From NCBI RefSeq assembly GCF_004827385.1, contig NZ_SRXN01000024.1:1-64000 (forward strand): DNA of 64,000 nt, read 5' to 3'. The notes beneath the pieces are model-generated. The model was given only the letters and a program-made list of their open reading frames with translations, had not been told where the DNA came from and ran no database searches. A program made the translations under genes and the position numbers. Below, piece by piece: positions 1-8,941 of the stretch (position 1 is the stretch's first letter; every line of letters begins with the position of its first letter). The DNA is from Ensifer sp. MPMI2T (lineage in GTDB: Bacteria; Pseudomonadota; Alphaproteobacteria; Rhizobiales; Rhizobiaceae).

Positions 1-50
1 AACCTCGGCCAAAGCCGAAACAAACACGCCGCAAACAGCGACACTTTTAA

Positions 51-130
<80 letters not shown>

Positions 131-132
131 CA

Positions 133-166
133 AACCCCCGCTTCGCCCCGCGAACGGGGGTTTTTT
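133..166 (+). terminator. rho-independent terminator of the tRNA
   Basis: An AACCCCCG / CGGGGGTT stem with an intervening loop is followed by a run of T (161-166), starting 6 nt after the tRNA CCA end. Confidence 0.9.
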
Positions 167-310
167 GCGTTCTCCAGATACGCGCGCCGATTCCAAGCGG
201 GAATCTGGCCGCTCCGGAACGTCGCCTCCTTCGCCGACTGAAGGCCGCGGTCCCGCCATGGTCGCAGGCTGATGCCCGCAGCCGGGCGATTTGTCGGCGT
301 GAGCTGCGCT

Positions 311-415
311 ACTGCATGTTTCCTTAAATCGTAGCCGATTTAAGGATAAAAACATCCAGCAATTCAAAGTGCTACAGCGTCCTTTGCGCGTCTCATAAGA
401 CGCGCGGCGCTGTAG
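311..415. repeat. mosaic palindromic intergenic repeat, full copy 1
   Basis: Module 1 (311-370) is a dyad, CCTTAAATCG at 322-331 against CGATTTAAGG at 336-345, flanked by CATGTTT and AAACATC. Module 2 (372-415) is a hairpin with GCGCGTCT and AGACGCGC arms inside CTACAGCG...CGCTGTAG. The same two modules recur, together or singly and in both orientations, throughout the window. This fits the Rhizobium-type intergenic mosaic elements (RIME class) as I remember them. Confidence 0.85.
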
Positions 416-762
416 TCAGCTTCGTTCCCGGATTCCGGGTTGGTCCGATCACTCGGAAATCCCCGTATGCATTGCGGCGTCGCGTCCATTCCCGACAAGC
501 TGGCGACCTGCGACCGTAGCTTCGCTGCATTGAAACCGACGGCGAAGAGCTTCTGAGGGGCATCCGACTGCCACCGAATGGTTCCCCGAGCGCAAGATCA
601 TGCTGCAGCAAGTTGCGATCGTGGACCCAGTCGTGGAGTTGGTCGCACCGAAGGTGGCGCATCGGCTGGCTCCGGCCGATGTGGATTTGCTCATAACTCA
701 GGTATTGTCCTGTGTCGCCGTCAGATGGCGACACTCCCGATGCCACGAGACGGAGACACAGA
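416..762. other. intergenic stretch, no confident gene
   Basis: This separates repeat copy 1 from the cupin gene. A 57-codon frame (600-773, plus strand) has a protein-like N-terminal half but no ribosome site, and it overlaps the cupin start, so I do not call it. Minus-strand frames here are rich in Ser/Arg and look like chance. A GGAG at 752-755 serves the cupin gene. Confidence 0.4.
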
Positions 763-1260
763 ATGTCGGATAACCATCATCATGACCACCACGACGGAGA
801 GGACCGGTGGAAGCATAATGGCGTTCGCGTCATCAAGGGCGACCAACTTGATGACAACACGCCCCAGACGCCTGGCATGTACCGGCAGGCGGCCATCAAC
901 CACGCCCGTGTCGGCGCGCAGAAGATCTGGGCGGGCACCGTGGCGATCGAACCAAATGCCAAGACCGGCGTGCATCACCATGGTCCGCTTGAAAGCGTGA
1001 TTTTCGTTGTTCGTGGCAAGGCGCGCATGCGTTGGGGCGACAGGCTCGAATACGTGGCGGAGGCCGGCCCCGGCGACTTCATCTACGTGCCGCCTTATGT
1101 ACCGCACCAGGAAATCAATGCGGATCCCGACAATGTGCTCGAATGTGTCCTGGTGCGATCGGACAACGAGGCCGTGGTGGTCAACATCACCGATGTCGAT
1201 CCGGTGGAAAAGCCGGAGGAGGTCTATTGGGTCGATCCGATCCATAAGCATCCGGGCTGA
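763..1260 (+). CDS. cupin-domain protein
   Basis: A 165-aa single-domain cupin, probably a small cytoplasmic metal-binding protein of unknown substrate. The first cupin motif is seen as GVHHHGPLESVIFVVRG (two His, Glu, Gly) and the second as GDFIYVPPYVPHQEIN (Pro, His, Asn). The N-terminus is His/Asp-rich (MSDNHHHDHHDGED) and could bind metal. The start at 763 is chosen because it follows CGGAGACACA; an in-frame ATG at 712 has no ribosome site. It resembles the uncharacterised RmlC-like cupins of COG4101. It is not in an evident operon and converges on the hydrolase gene downstream. Confidence 0.85.
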   Translation: MSDNHHHDHHDGEDRWKHNGVRVIKGDQLDDNTPQTPGMYRQAAINHARVGAQKIWAGTVAIEPNAKTGVHHHGPLESVIFVVRGKARMRWGDRLEYVAEAGPGDFIYVPPYVPHQEINADPDNVLECVLVRSDNEAVVVNITDVDPVEKPEEVYWVDPIHKHPG

Positions 1261-1300
1261 TCGCTTCCGAGCAGACCGAGCCGGCTGCGGCGCATGAGCG

Positions 1301-2095
1301 TCATTCCAGCGCCTCCACAAAGCGGATGATGTCACCGACCATCCGGGCGTCCCAGAGATCGTTATGGCCGGAGCCGTCGTAAATCAGCATCTGCTTAGGC
1401 TCGGAAGCAATGTCAAAGAGGGCCTCGCCTGAAGACAGCGGGATGATGGCGTCGCGTCGACCGTGGATGAACAGCTTCGGTTGCCTCACCTCTTGCATTC
1501 TTAAATCCGAACGGAAAGGATCCTTGAAAAGAAGGCTGACCGGAAAAAACGGGTAATGCGCCTGAGCGAGCGACAGCAACGACAGGTAGGCCGAAACCAG
1601 AACGGCGGCGGAAGCCGGTCTTTGCCGGGCCGTATTCACGGCGACACCGCTTCCCAGCGACTGACCGAGCACAACGATCTTGCTTTCAGTGCGTTCCGAG
1701 AGCCAGTCGAAGGCGGCGAGGCCGTCGGTCAGCAGCCCGACCTCGCTCGGGGTGCCGGTTGATCCGGGATAGCCGCGATAGGAGATTGCGAGCAGGCCGA
1801 TTCCCCGTGACGCCAGCGCCTGCGCGAGGAAGTCGTAGTTGCCGATCCGGTCAGCATTGCCGAGAAAGAACAGCATCGACGCCTTGCCTGGTTTGCCTTG
1901 GCTGTAGCTCCCGTGAAGCCTCTCTCCGTCGGGCGTCCTGATAGAAACGCTTTCTCCCCAGCTCGCCTGCGCTGGGCTCCGGCTTGCACCGGGATAGAGG
2001 ATGGTGCGCTGTGACACATATGTGAGGCCGACAAGCGACATATAGGCGAAAGCCACCATGAGCGATAACATCAGCAGGAGTTTTGTGGCGGTCAC
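1301..2095 (-). CDS. membrane-anchored alpha/beta hydrolase
   Basis: An alpha/beta-hydrolase of about 264 aa with one N-terminal membrane segment followed by VSQRTILYPG, the layout of the COG1073/ABHD13-like group. The nucleophile elbow is GQSLGSG, the acid is in HGRRDAIIP and the catalytic His is in GSGHNDLWD. The substrate is unknown; esterase or thioesterase activity is inferred from the fold. I chose GTG at 2095 (GGTGG upstream) because it keeps the membrane segment intact; ATG at 2071 is the alternative. The frame stays open further upstream but has no ribosome site there. Confidence 0.8.
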   Translation of the reverse strand: MTATKLLLMLSLMVAFAYMSLVGLTYVSQRTILYPGASRSPAQASWGESVSIRTPDGERLHGSYSQGKPGKASMLFFLGNADRIGNYDFLAQALASRGIGLLAISYRGYPGSTGTPSEVGLLTDGLAAFDWLSERTESKIVVLGQSLGSGVAVNTARQRPASAAVLVSAYLSLLSLAQAHYPFFPVSLLFKDPFRSDLRMQEVRQPKLFIHGRRDAIIPLSSGEALFDIASEPKQMLIYDGSGHNDLWDARMVGDIIRFVEALE

Positions 2096-2147
2096 GACAA
2101 CATCCACCCGCGGCTCGATTAAACATATATCGTACCGGCAAGCTGTC

Positions 2148-2184
2148 CACAGCGCCGCGCATCTCATCAGACGCGCAAGGACGC
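2148..2184. repeat. mosaic repeat, module 2 only (inverted)
   Basis: CCACAGCGCCGCGCATCT followed by AGACGCGCAAGGACGC is module 2 of the mosaic repeat in reverse orientation, without module 1. It lies between the divergent starts of the hydrolase and the small orphan at 2222. Confidence 0.7.
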
Positions 2185-2221
2185 CGATGGAGGTCGGCGC
2201 TGTGGCAACGGTGAGCGCGCC

Positions 2222-2467
2222 ATGCAAGTTCAAGTCGAGACCTATATGGAGGAAGGCAGCGCCGAAAAGCTTCGACGGTTCTACCTCAACGGCCGGCAGA
2301 TCGAAGTGACCGAAAACATCGATCCGTGGCATGGTGCCGACTATCGATACTTCAAGGTCAGGGGCAGCGACGGTAACGTCTACATTCTCTATCGGGACGA
2401 TATCTCAACGGAGTGGGTGCTGACGATGTACCAGCGCTTGGATTCACCGGAAGGCGGCGACCAGTGA
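2222..2467 (+). CDS. small conserved-looking orphan protein
   Basis: An 81-aa acidic, soluble-looking protein (MQVQVETYMEEGSAEKLRRF...) with alternating beta-type segments (RYFKVRGSDGNVYILYRDD) and no signal peptide or membrane segment. Composition and codon use look genuine. I do not recognise the family. It is divergent from the hydrolase and probably expressed alone. Confidence 0.6.
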   Translation: MQVQVETYMEEGSAEKLRRFYLNGRQIEVTENIDPWHGADYRYFKVRGSDGNVYILYRDDISTEWVLTMYQRLDSPEGGDQ

Positions 2468-2537
2468 TTGCCGTCGAGCGGGACGCCCGGATAAAGCCAA
2501 GCTCCGACCGGTTCCCGTAATCTCCAGCGTCCGAAAT

Positions 2538-2792
2538 TCAAGTCATTTTCCGAACGACCCAGAGCGACCGGCCCGCATGAGCGATTCCAGGCACGGGCCG
2601 AAGGCGCGGATTATCCTTGAGCCGCTCAGCCTCAGTCACGTCGAGAAGCAGGACCTCATCATCGGTTTCGTTTGCATTCGGCGTAATCCAGCAGCGCTTA
2701 TCCTCGCAACAAAGCCCAGCATCCGGATTTTCCTGGAGGTACTCAATCGCATATTCAGCGTCCACTTTTCTCGGCCCAGGGTCTACGTTCAT
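2538..2792 (-). CDS. small hypothetical protein
   Basis: An 84-aa acidic protein beginning MNVDPGPRKVDAEYAIEYLQ, with a CCEDKRCW cysteine cluster near residues 28-35 that could bind metal or form disulfides. A strong ribosome site (GGAGGAGAAG, 6-7 nt before the ATG on the minus strand) supports the start. There are no membrane segments. The family is not recognised and it has no operon partner. Confidence 0.6.
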   Translation of the reverse strand: MNVDPGPRKVDAEYAIEYLQENPDAGLCCEDKRCWITPNANETDDEVLLLDVTEAERLKDNPRLRPVPGIAHAGRSLWVVRKMT

Positions 2793-2940
2793 TTGCTCTT
2801 CTCCTCCGTCCGATCACTTGGGAACCATGCTTGATTATGCGCCTATGCACAGCTTTGAGCACTAAAGAGGGCCGTGGCGGATGATCAATTCCTCCGCAGG
2901 CCGAGGAATTGAGATGGCAGGTGCCGCGGCGATACGATGC

Positions 2941-2980
2941 CTGCTCCATGTTTCCTTTAATCGTAGGCGATTTAAGGACG
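2941..2980. repeat. mosaic repeat, module 1 only
   Basis: CCATGTTTCCTTTAATCG and GGCGATTTAAGGAC form the module 1 dyad. It sits about 45 nt beyond the stop of the dioxygenase gene, where it could help end that transcript. Confidence 0.7.
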
Positions 2981-3023
2981 TCCAATTGGATGCGGGCGGC
3001 GCAGTGTCTTCCGGAGGATGCGT

Positions 3024-3953
3024 TCAAGCTGCCTTCGCCGCCGGCTTGGCTGTCTTGATGCGGGTTACGCTGCGCCGTCCATCGACACTAAGCGGCACAT
3101 CACCGTCAATGGTAGCGCGGCGTACGACCCGGTGCTGGTCGCCATAGTCGTTGACCGCATAATGCTGCGTGGCGCGGTTGTCCCAGATGGCAACGTCGCC
3201 GGCTTTCCAACGCCAGCGCACGGTGTTTTCAGGGGCAGTGACGTAGGACTGGAACACCTCGTATAGTTTTGCCGAGTCGCTCTTTGAGAGGCCGACGAGG
3301 CGCTGGACAAAATTGCCGAGCAGCAAGGATCTTTCCCCGGTTTCCGGATGGACGCGCACGACCGGATGTTCGGTCTCGTAGATCGTCGATGTGAAAACTT
3401 CCTCGAAATGCTTCTTCTCTTCGGCGGTGGCGCGTGGGCGCACGGCGGCGTAGTCATAGGCGTTGCTGTGAACGGCCCACAGATTGTCGGCCAATAATTT
3501 GAGCGGCTCCGGCAGGCTTTCGTATGCGGCGTGTGTGTTGGACCAGATCGTGTCTCCCCCGGCTGCCGGAATGACGACGCCGCGAAGAACCGAGAACTTT
3601 GGATAGGCATCCACGAAGGTCACGTCGGTGTGCCACTGGTCTGCCCGTCCGCCGCCTCGACTGGAATCGAGATTGAGGATCGAGGCCGTGCCGGCCGCAG
3701 CGCCCTGCGTGGGATGCGGTACGAGGTCGCCCAGGCGCCGCGCGAACAGCTCCTGCCCAGCATCGTCGAGATGCTCCTGGTCGCGGAAGAAGATCACCTT
3801 GTGCTTCAGAAGAAGCTGGTTGATGGATCCGATCGTTGCATCCGAAAGATCTCCGCCAAGGCAGATGCCCTTGATTTCGGCTCCGACGCGGCCGGTCAGC
3901 GGAACGACGTCGGACTGAGGTATGGTGTCGCTGATAAGAACTGGGTTGCTCAT
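3024..3953 (-). CDS. TauD/AtsK-type Fe(II)/2-oxoglutarate dioxygenase
   Basis: A 309-aa dioxygenase of the TauD/TfdA family, which hydroxylates sulfonates, alkyl sulfates or similar compounds using 2-oxoglutarate and O2. Iron ligands are visible as WHTDVTF (H108, D110) and the distal His264 in ATQHYAVND, with the 2-oxoglutarate Arg in HRVVRR just after. The start at 3953 follows CAGGAGAT; an in-frame ATG further upstream lacks such a site. No sulfonate transporter or sulfatase lies beside it, so the substrate is open; taurine or alkylsulfate is a guess from the family. Confidence 0.88.
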   Translation of the reverse strand: MSNPVLISDTIPQSDVVPLTGRVGAEIKGICLGGDLSDATIGSINQLLLKHKVIFFRDQEHLDDAGQELFARRLGDLVPHPTQGAAAGTASILNLDSSRGGGRADQWHTDVTFVDAYPKFSVLRGVVIPAAGGDTIWSNTHAAYESLPEPLKLLADNLWAVHSNAYDYAAVRPRATAEEKKHFEEVFTSTIYETEHPVVRVHPETGERSLLLGNFVQRLVGLSKSDSAKLYEVFQSYVTAPENTVRWRWKAGDVAIWDNRATQHYAVNDYGDQHRVVRRATIDGDVPLSVDGRRSVTRIKTAKPAAKAA

Positions 3954-4183
3954 GGAAATCTCCTGATTGATCTTGGAAGAAAGCAGCACGTCAGGTCCGG
4001 CCCGAGACAGGTTTGCTGGGCTTCGAAAGTCACATCGATAAGACTACGAGGTAATCAAGTAGAATAATCTATTAAATTGATAGACAAAATTTTCTAAGTT
4101 TTTGTTGTTCGTTGAAACGGCAACCTCCGCTCCTCGGCCGATAAACCGCTGCGACCGGTGACCGTCGCCGAACCAATAGAAGC

Positions 4184-4222
4184 AAAAAAAGCGAACCTGC
4201 TCGGTCTTGAGCAGGCTCGCTT
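4184..4222 (-). terminator. rho-independent terminator of the FAD/GcvT dehydrogenase
   Basis: AAGCGA.CCTGCTC pairs with GAGCAGG.TCGCTT around a 6-nt loop. On the minus strand the stem is followed by seven T (4184-4190). It lies 47 nt past the stop of the gene at 4269. Confidence 0.88.
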
Positions 4223-4268
4223 GTCGTCATTGCGTCGAAATCGGTCTGACGCTCTAAGGCATGGGGCC

Positions 4269-6830
4269 TCAGGTCCGGGGCTTCAAGTTCTCCGGGTCGT
4301 AGAGCGGCTTGTAGCCGACGCCTGCGACCTCGACCGGATAGGTCTCGCCGAAGTATTCCACCTTGAGCTTGCGGCCTACCTGGCAATAGGACCAGGGAAG
4401 ATACGCCAGCGCAATGTTCTTGCCGATCGTCGGACCGTACGCGATCGACGTCGTGAACGACCGGCGACCGAGTTCGTCGACGAGCGTTTCGCCGGTTTCC
4501 GGATCCATGACCGGCAGGATGCCGACCGGATAGCGGGCGACGCCCTTGGAATCGACATTCTCCGTCATAACAAGCGTGCAGAGCATCGCCGGCTGATGCG
4601 GGCGGGCGCGATGTTCGAGATGCTTGGCCTTGCCGCGGAAATCGGCCTCCTTGACCTTCGGACGGGCAAGGTCGGCTTCCAGCAGGTTGTACTCGGTAAG
4701 GAGATCGGCGTTCTGCAGGCGCAGGCTCTTCTCCATGCGGCGGCTGTTGGCATAGGTCTCGACGCCGAAGGCCATCACGCCGGTTGCCCGGAGCGCATCC
4801 CATACGGCGAGCGCGTCGCCATAGGCCATGTGCAGTTCCCAGCCCTGCTCGCCGACATAGGAGATCCGGAAGGCGGTGACGTCCTTGCCGGCAATCCGGA
4901 TCGGTTTGATCGCGGCGAAGGGGAAGTTCTCCGGCGCGAGGCCCTCGGGATTCTCGACGACCTTCTGCAGGGTCGTGCGTGCGTTCGGACCCCAAAGTCC
5001 GATCGTCACGTATTTCTCCGTGACGTCGGTAACCGTCACGTTGAAGCCCTTGTCCTCGGCAATCCGGCGCACATAGTAGAAGTCGCGTGGGCCGGCGTCG
5101 GCGCCGTCGATCACGCGGCAACGATCGGCCATGCGGATGACGGTCAAGTCGGCGCGCACCATGCCCTCGTCATCGAGGAAGTGGGTGTAGATGCCCTTGC
5201 CGATATTGGCGTCGCCGCCGATCTTGGCCGCGCAGATCCATTCCATCAGCTCGACATGGTCCGGGCCTTCGACATCGAACATGTAGAAGTGCGACAGGTT
5301 CACCATGCCGCAATCCTCGCTCATGGCGAGATGCTCGGCATTGGAAACGCGCCAGAAGTGGCGGTTGTCCCACTCGTTCTCGCGCACCGGAACGCGGTCG
5401 CCATATTTCTCGAGAAGGTGTTCGTTGGCAGCGTAGCCGTGGGCGCGCTCCCAGCCGCCGAGCTCCATGAAGTAGCCGCCGAGTTCGTTCTCGCGCTCCC
5501 AGAAGGGCGAGTGGCGCACGTCGCGGCCAGTGTCATAGGGTTCGCGCGGGTGGACAGCCGGATTGTAGATCTTCCGCGCGGCCTCGCCGCAGCGGCCTTC
5601 GATGAACTTCTCCTCGAGCATGTGCGGATAGAAGCGCGAATAATCGATCTTGTTGTGGTCGATCGAGGTGCGTCCGTCGGTCATCCAGTCGGCGACAATC
5701 TTGCCGAAGCCGGGGCCGTCCTTGACCCAGATGGCGACGCAGTACCACAGGCCCCTGACCTTCTGGCTTTCGCCGACGGAAGGCCCGCCATCCGTCGTCA
5801 CCTGCAGCAGGCCGTTGAAGGAGTGGCTTTCGTTGTAGCCGAGCTCGCCGAGGATCGGGGTCAGCTCCATCGCCCGTTCCAGCGGCTCCAGGATCTGTTC
5901 CATTTCCAGGTCGCGCTGCGAGGGCGAAAGGCGGGCTTCATGCTTTTCGAGAAGTTCGCGCGGATGGCAGAGCCGCGGGTTCGTCTCCTCGTAATAGCCC
6001 CACTCGATCTGGCCGCCTTCGGCGGTCTTGGGGTCGCCGGTATCGCGCATATAGGCGGAGTTGCCCTGGTCGCGCAGGAGCGGCCAGCCGATCTCCTTGC
6101 CGGTTCCCTCGAATTCGTTGTAGGGGCCGAAGAAGGTGAGCGGATGGTCGACCGGCATGACCGGCAGGTCCTCTCCCACCATTTCCGCGATCAGGCGGCC
6201 CCAGAGGCCGGCGCAGACAATGACGTAATCGGCTTCGATCGTGCCGCGATGGGTGACCACGCCCTTGATGCGGCCGTCCTTGACGATGAGCGACTGGGCC
6301 GGCGTGTTGGCGAAGGCCTGGAGCTTGCCGGCGGTGACGGCCTGGTCGACGAGCTTGCCGGCAACGGTCTGCGAGCGCGGGATGACGAGGCCGGCGTCCG
6401 GATCCCAGAGCCCGCCCTGCACCATGCTTTCCTCGATCAGCGGGAACTTCTCCTTGATCTCCGCCGGCTCGATCAGGCGTGCGCGGGTGCCGAAGGCCTT
6501 GCCGGAGGCCACCTTGCGCTTGATCTCGTCCATGCGGCTGTCGTCGCCGACGCGGGCGACCTCAAGGCCGCCGATGCGGGCGTAATGACCCATCTTCTCG
6601 TAGAAATCGACCGAGTAGAGCGTCGTCCAGCAGGAGAGGAAGTCATGGCTGGTCGCGTAGCAGAAGTCGGAGGCATGCGCCGTCGAGCCGATGTCGGTCG
6701 GAATGCCGGATTTGTCGATACCGACGATATCATCCCATCCACGCTCGATCAGGTGATGCGCGATTGACGCGCCAACGATACCCCCGAGCCCAATGATTAC
6801 GACCTTCGCCTTTTGCGGAAACTCTGCCAT
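4269..6830 (-). CDS. FAD-dependent GcvT-family dehydrogenase (dimethylglycine/sarcosine dehydrogenase-like)
   Basis: An 853-aa two-part enzyme. Residues 8-390 are a DAO-type FAD oxidoreductase (VVIIGLGGIVGAS dinucleotide site), then a linker domain to about 450, then aminomethyltransferase GCV_T (about 450-740) and GCV_T C-terminal (about 755-845) domains. STAHAS with His52 matches the position of covalent flavin attachment in dimethylglycine dehydrogenases. Such enzymes oxidise N-methyl groups and pass the one-carbon unit to tetrahydrofolate. The exact substrate (dimethylglycine, sarcosine or another N-methyl compound) cannot be told from sequence. It is a single gene with its own terminator; the Shine-Dalgarno site is weak. 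Confidence 0.9.
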   Translation of the reverse strand: MAEFPQKAKVVIIGLGGIVGASIAHHLIERGWDDIVGIDKSGIPTDIGSTAHASDFCYATSHDFLSCWTTLYSVDFYEKMGHYARIGGLEVARVGDDSRMDEIKRKVASGKAFGTRARLIEPAEIKEKFPLIEESMVQGGLWDPDAGLVIPRSQTVAGKLVDQAVTAGKLQAFANTPAQSLIVKDGRIKGVVTHRGTIEADYVIVCAGLWGRLIAEMVGEDLPVMPVDHPLTFFGPYNEFEGTGKEIGWPLLRDQGNSAYMRDTGDPKTAEGGQIEWGYYEETNPRLCHPRELLEKHEARLSPSQRDLEMEQILEPLERAMELTPILGELGYNESHSFNGLLQVTTDGGPSVGESQKVRGLWYCVAIWVKDGPGFGKIVADWMTDGRTSIDHNKIDYSRFYPHMLEEKFIEGRCGEAARKIYNPAVHPREPYDTGRDVRHSPFWERENELGGYFMELGGWERAHGYAANEHLLEKYGDRVPVRENEWDNRHFWRVSNAEHLAMSEDCGMVNLSHFYMFDVEGPDHVELMEWICAAKIGGDANIGKGIYTHFLDDEGMVRADLTVIRMADRCRVIDGADAGPRDFYYVRRIAEDKGFNVTVTDVTEKYVTIGLWGPNARTTLQKVVENPEGLAPENFPFAAIKPIRIAGKDVTAFRISYVGEQGWELHMAYGDALAVWDALRATGVMAFGVETYANSRRMEKSLRLQNADLLTEYNLLEADLARPKVKEADFRGKAKHLEHRARPHQPAMLCTLVMTENVDSKGVARYPVGILPVMDPETGETLVDELGRRSFTTSIAYGPTIGKNIALAYLPWSYCQVGRKLKVEYFGETYPVEVAGVGYKPLYDPENLKPRT

Positions 6831-7649
6831 GAGTGCGACCCTAGTTAGTGTTTGGCCGGATATTAGAGCGTGCAGCGACGCGGTTTGAGCCTGTCTACGA
6901 CATAATCAACGTGCTGCACGACTAGAGCTGTGCAGTCGGCGAGCACCTACCACTGCCGCTTTGGTGAGGCCACTGATATCGTGGAGGACAATAAGGGCAG
7001 CGTCGCCGCCGGGAATACGTTGCTTTTGGCCATCGGCAGCCTCATTGCAGCGTCAGTGCGTAGACACGATCAGGGCGAGGAGGACCCGTGCGGTATCTTC
7101 CAGATGCGGAAATCGCTCCAGGCGGCGTTGAGAAAACGAAGACGGAGGCTGCGGATATGATGTTGAGCTACCAATCACGTTTTATCTAGGTCCCTCATTT
7201 GCCGAATTGATTGTTGCCAAGCATATTCCGAGAGCGTTTTCTAATCAGTTCTGGTTATTTGCAAAAAAAAACAGAATACGCCTTAGCTAGTTTCACGGAT
7301 AATTCTAATTCTAACGTTATATTTCTGGATTAAAGTTGACCTACAATAGAACTGTGTTATATTCTTTTGCTGACGAAGTAGAATTTAACGGTTTATTAAT
7401 CTTGCCATCGACGATGGCGCGGGCCGGAAGAAATTGCGGTCACGCGATGGATATTTGAAAACGATTTCTTTTTTCGGCGATCGCGGGCGCTGGTGCTTGG
7501 TCCCGTATTCTTCTTCGCCGACGAGGCAACATCGCGCCTCTACCTGCTTGATCCACAGGAGGTTGTCGATCTCCTGCTGAAGATAGTCCAGGAGAAACGG
7601 ATCATCCTTATTCTGGTGGATGCACGACCGCGCAGGGCTGTTGGGGGAA
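6831..7649. other. long AT-rich intergenic region
   Basis: About 820 nt with no supported gene. An 8-bp inverted repeat, CGTGCAGC (6869-6876) and GCTGCACG (6913-6920), lies in the promoter region of the dehydrogenase. From about 7160 to 7480 the DNA is much richer in A/T than the rest of the window, with poly-A and TTAACGG/TTTATTAAT-type stretches that could hold promoters for the hydroxylase gene. A frame from 7493 shows hydrophobic residues but continues into Arg-rich nonsense, so it is not called. Confidence 0.5.
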
Positions 7650-8525
7650 ATGCACTTGCTGAATGCACTGTTCGATCACGTGTCGGAGGCGTTGCGGAAC
7701 GCCCTTGTAGCTGTCGTACTCCCGCTCCCGTTCTTCGGGCTGTTGGCGTTCGCCATAAAGCGTCGCCGGCTCTTCGGGGACATACGACGGGCTATTCCCG
7801 AGAGTCGGATCAACCTGATCATTCACTTCACTGACGCGATTGTGGTCGCACCTGTAATGCTCGTGCTCTCCGTCGCGATGGAAAATGCCTTCGCGGCCTA
7901 CGGTCTGCTTCTGGTGCCAGCGAGGCTCTGGGAGGGACTTCACCCTGTTGCCGTCGGGTTAGCCGCTGTGTTTCTAGGTGATTTCATGGGCTATTGGCGC
8001 CACAGGATTGAGCACACGCCGTTCCTCTGGCCTTCGCACGCCATCCATCACAGCGACACCGAAATGACGTGGCTTGCGATCTTTCGCTTCCATCCGTTTA
8101 ACCGGCTGTCGACTACCATGCTCGATTACGCTTTCTTGTTAGCGTTAGGATTGCCTGCCTATGCACTCGTTATCAACAGCTTTGTCAGGCATTTCTACGG
8201 AGCCTTCATTCACGCTGATCTTCCCTGGACATATGGTCCCCTGAGGATCGTCTTTGTATCCCCGGCGATGCATCGCTGGCACCACTCGATCGACCCGGCG
8301 GCGTACAACACCAACTTTGCGACGGTGTTTTCGCTTTTCGACCGCGTTTTTGGCACGTTCCGCGTTCCCGGAGTCTGCAGTACGCCTCTTGGTGTTTCGG
8401 AATTGGTGGCGCAGGGAGCACTCGCCCAAATGGCACATCCGCTGAGGCCCTCCTCCTACCGTTACCTCCGTCGGCGTCTCGCCCGTTCTGGGCGCGCCCT
8501 AAGGGCATTTGCGAACCTTCCGTGA
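7650..8525 (+). CDS. fatty acid hydroxylase / sterol desaturase superfamily membrane protein
   Basis: An integral membrane di-iron enzyme of about 291 aa. Histidine clusters characteristic of the superfamily are seen as WRHRIEH, HAIHHSD and HRWHHSID, embedded among four or so hydrophobic segments. Members hydroxylate or desaturate lipids, sterols or carotenoids; the substrate here is unknown. The start at 7650 (MHLLNALF) follows GGGGGAA; an ATG at 7620 is also in frame. It is a single gene beside an AT-rich region, so acquisition by transfer is possible but not shown. Confidence 0.85.
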   Translation: MHLLNALFDHVSEALRNALVAVVLPLPFFGLLAFAIKRRRLFGDIRRAIPESRINLIIHFTDAIVVAPVMLVLSVAMENAFAAYGLLLVPARLWEGLHPVAVGLAAVFLGDFMGYWRHRIEHTPFLWPSHAIHHSDTEMTWLAIFRFHPFNRLSTTMLDYAFLLALGLPAYALVINSFVRHFYGAFIHADLPWTYGPLRIVFVSPAMHRWHHSIDPAAYNTNFATVFSLFDRVFGTFRVPGVCSTPLGVSELVAQGALAQMAHPLRPSSYRYLRRRLARSGRALRAFANLP

Positions 8526-8941
8526 GCGCCGACATATGTGAGGCGGTATCCGAAGAACCAAGGTCATCAACATCGCGCTTATGCTGAAGAAGCTGAAGTG
8601 CGGCGCGTCGCAATGGGCAGTGAACGTCATCTCGCGCTCGATTGGGCCGGTCAGATATCAACGCCCCGGGCCAGGCAGGTGGGAGGAAAAGGCTGGCATC
8701 TGCCGCCGGCAAGGACCAGCAAATGGTCCCCACAGTTGTCACCACTTGTCGCGCAGAAGGCTACGTCTAAGTGGTTATGCTCCTCGCGAGGCCAAATCCC
8801 TATAGGTCGAGGGAAGCATGAACGAGCACGTCGCTCCCGCCTGTTGCGGGCTATATGGCGGAAGCATACGGCCGAGCTCTGCCTTCGCGTCGCCGCGATG
8901 GAGAGTCACACGCGAAATCAGTATCTCCTCTCCGCCGCCCC
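8526..8941. other. intergenic region between convergent genes, no gene seen
   Basis: About 415 nt between the hydroxylase stop and the prepilin peptidase stop. Frames on both strands are short, Arg/Ser/Pro-rich and lack ribosome sites. No terminator hairpin or mosaic repeat was found. This may be decayed sequence. Confidence 0.4.

Noticed and set aside
600..773. 57-codon frame with protein-like N-terminus before the cupin gene
   Set aside because: No ribosome site, ends in Arg/His/Cys-rich chance sequence and overlaps the cupin start. Could be a remnant, but unsupported.
4158..6767. Very long plus-strand open frame (869 codons) opposite the FAD/GcvT dehydrogenase
   Set aside because: It is antisense to a clear enzyme with matching domains, is rich in Ala/Asp/Gly/Arg as expected from the complement of high-GC coding DNA, and shows no motif.
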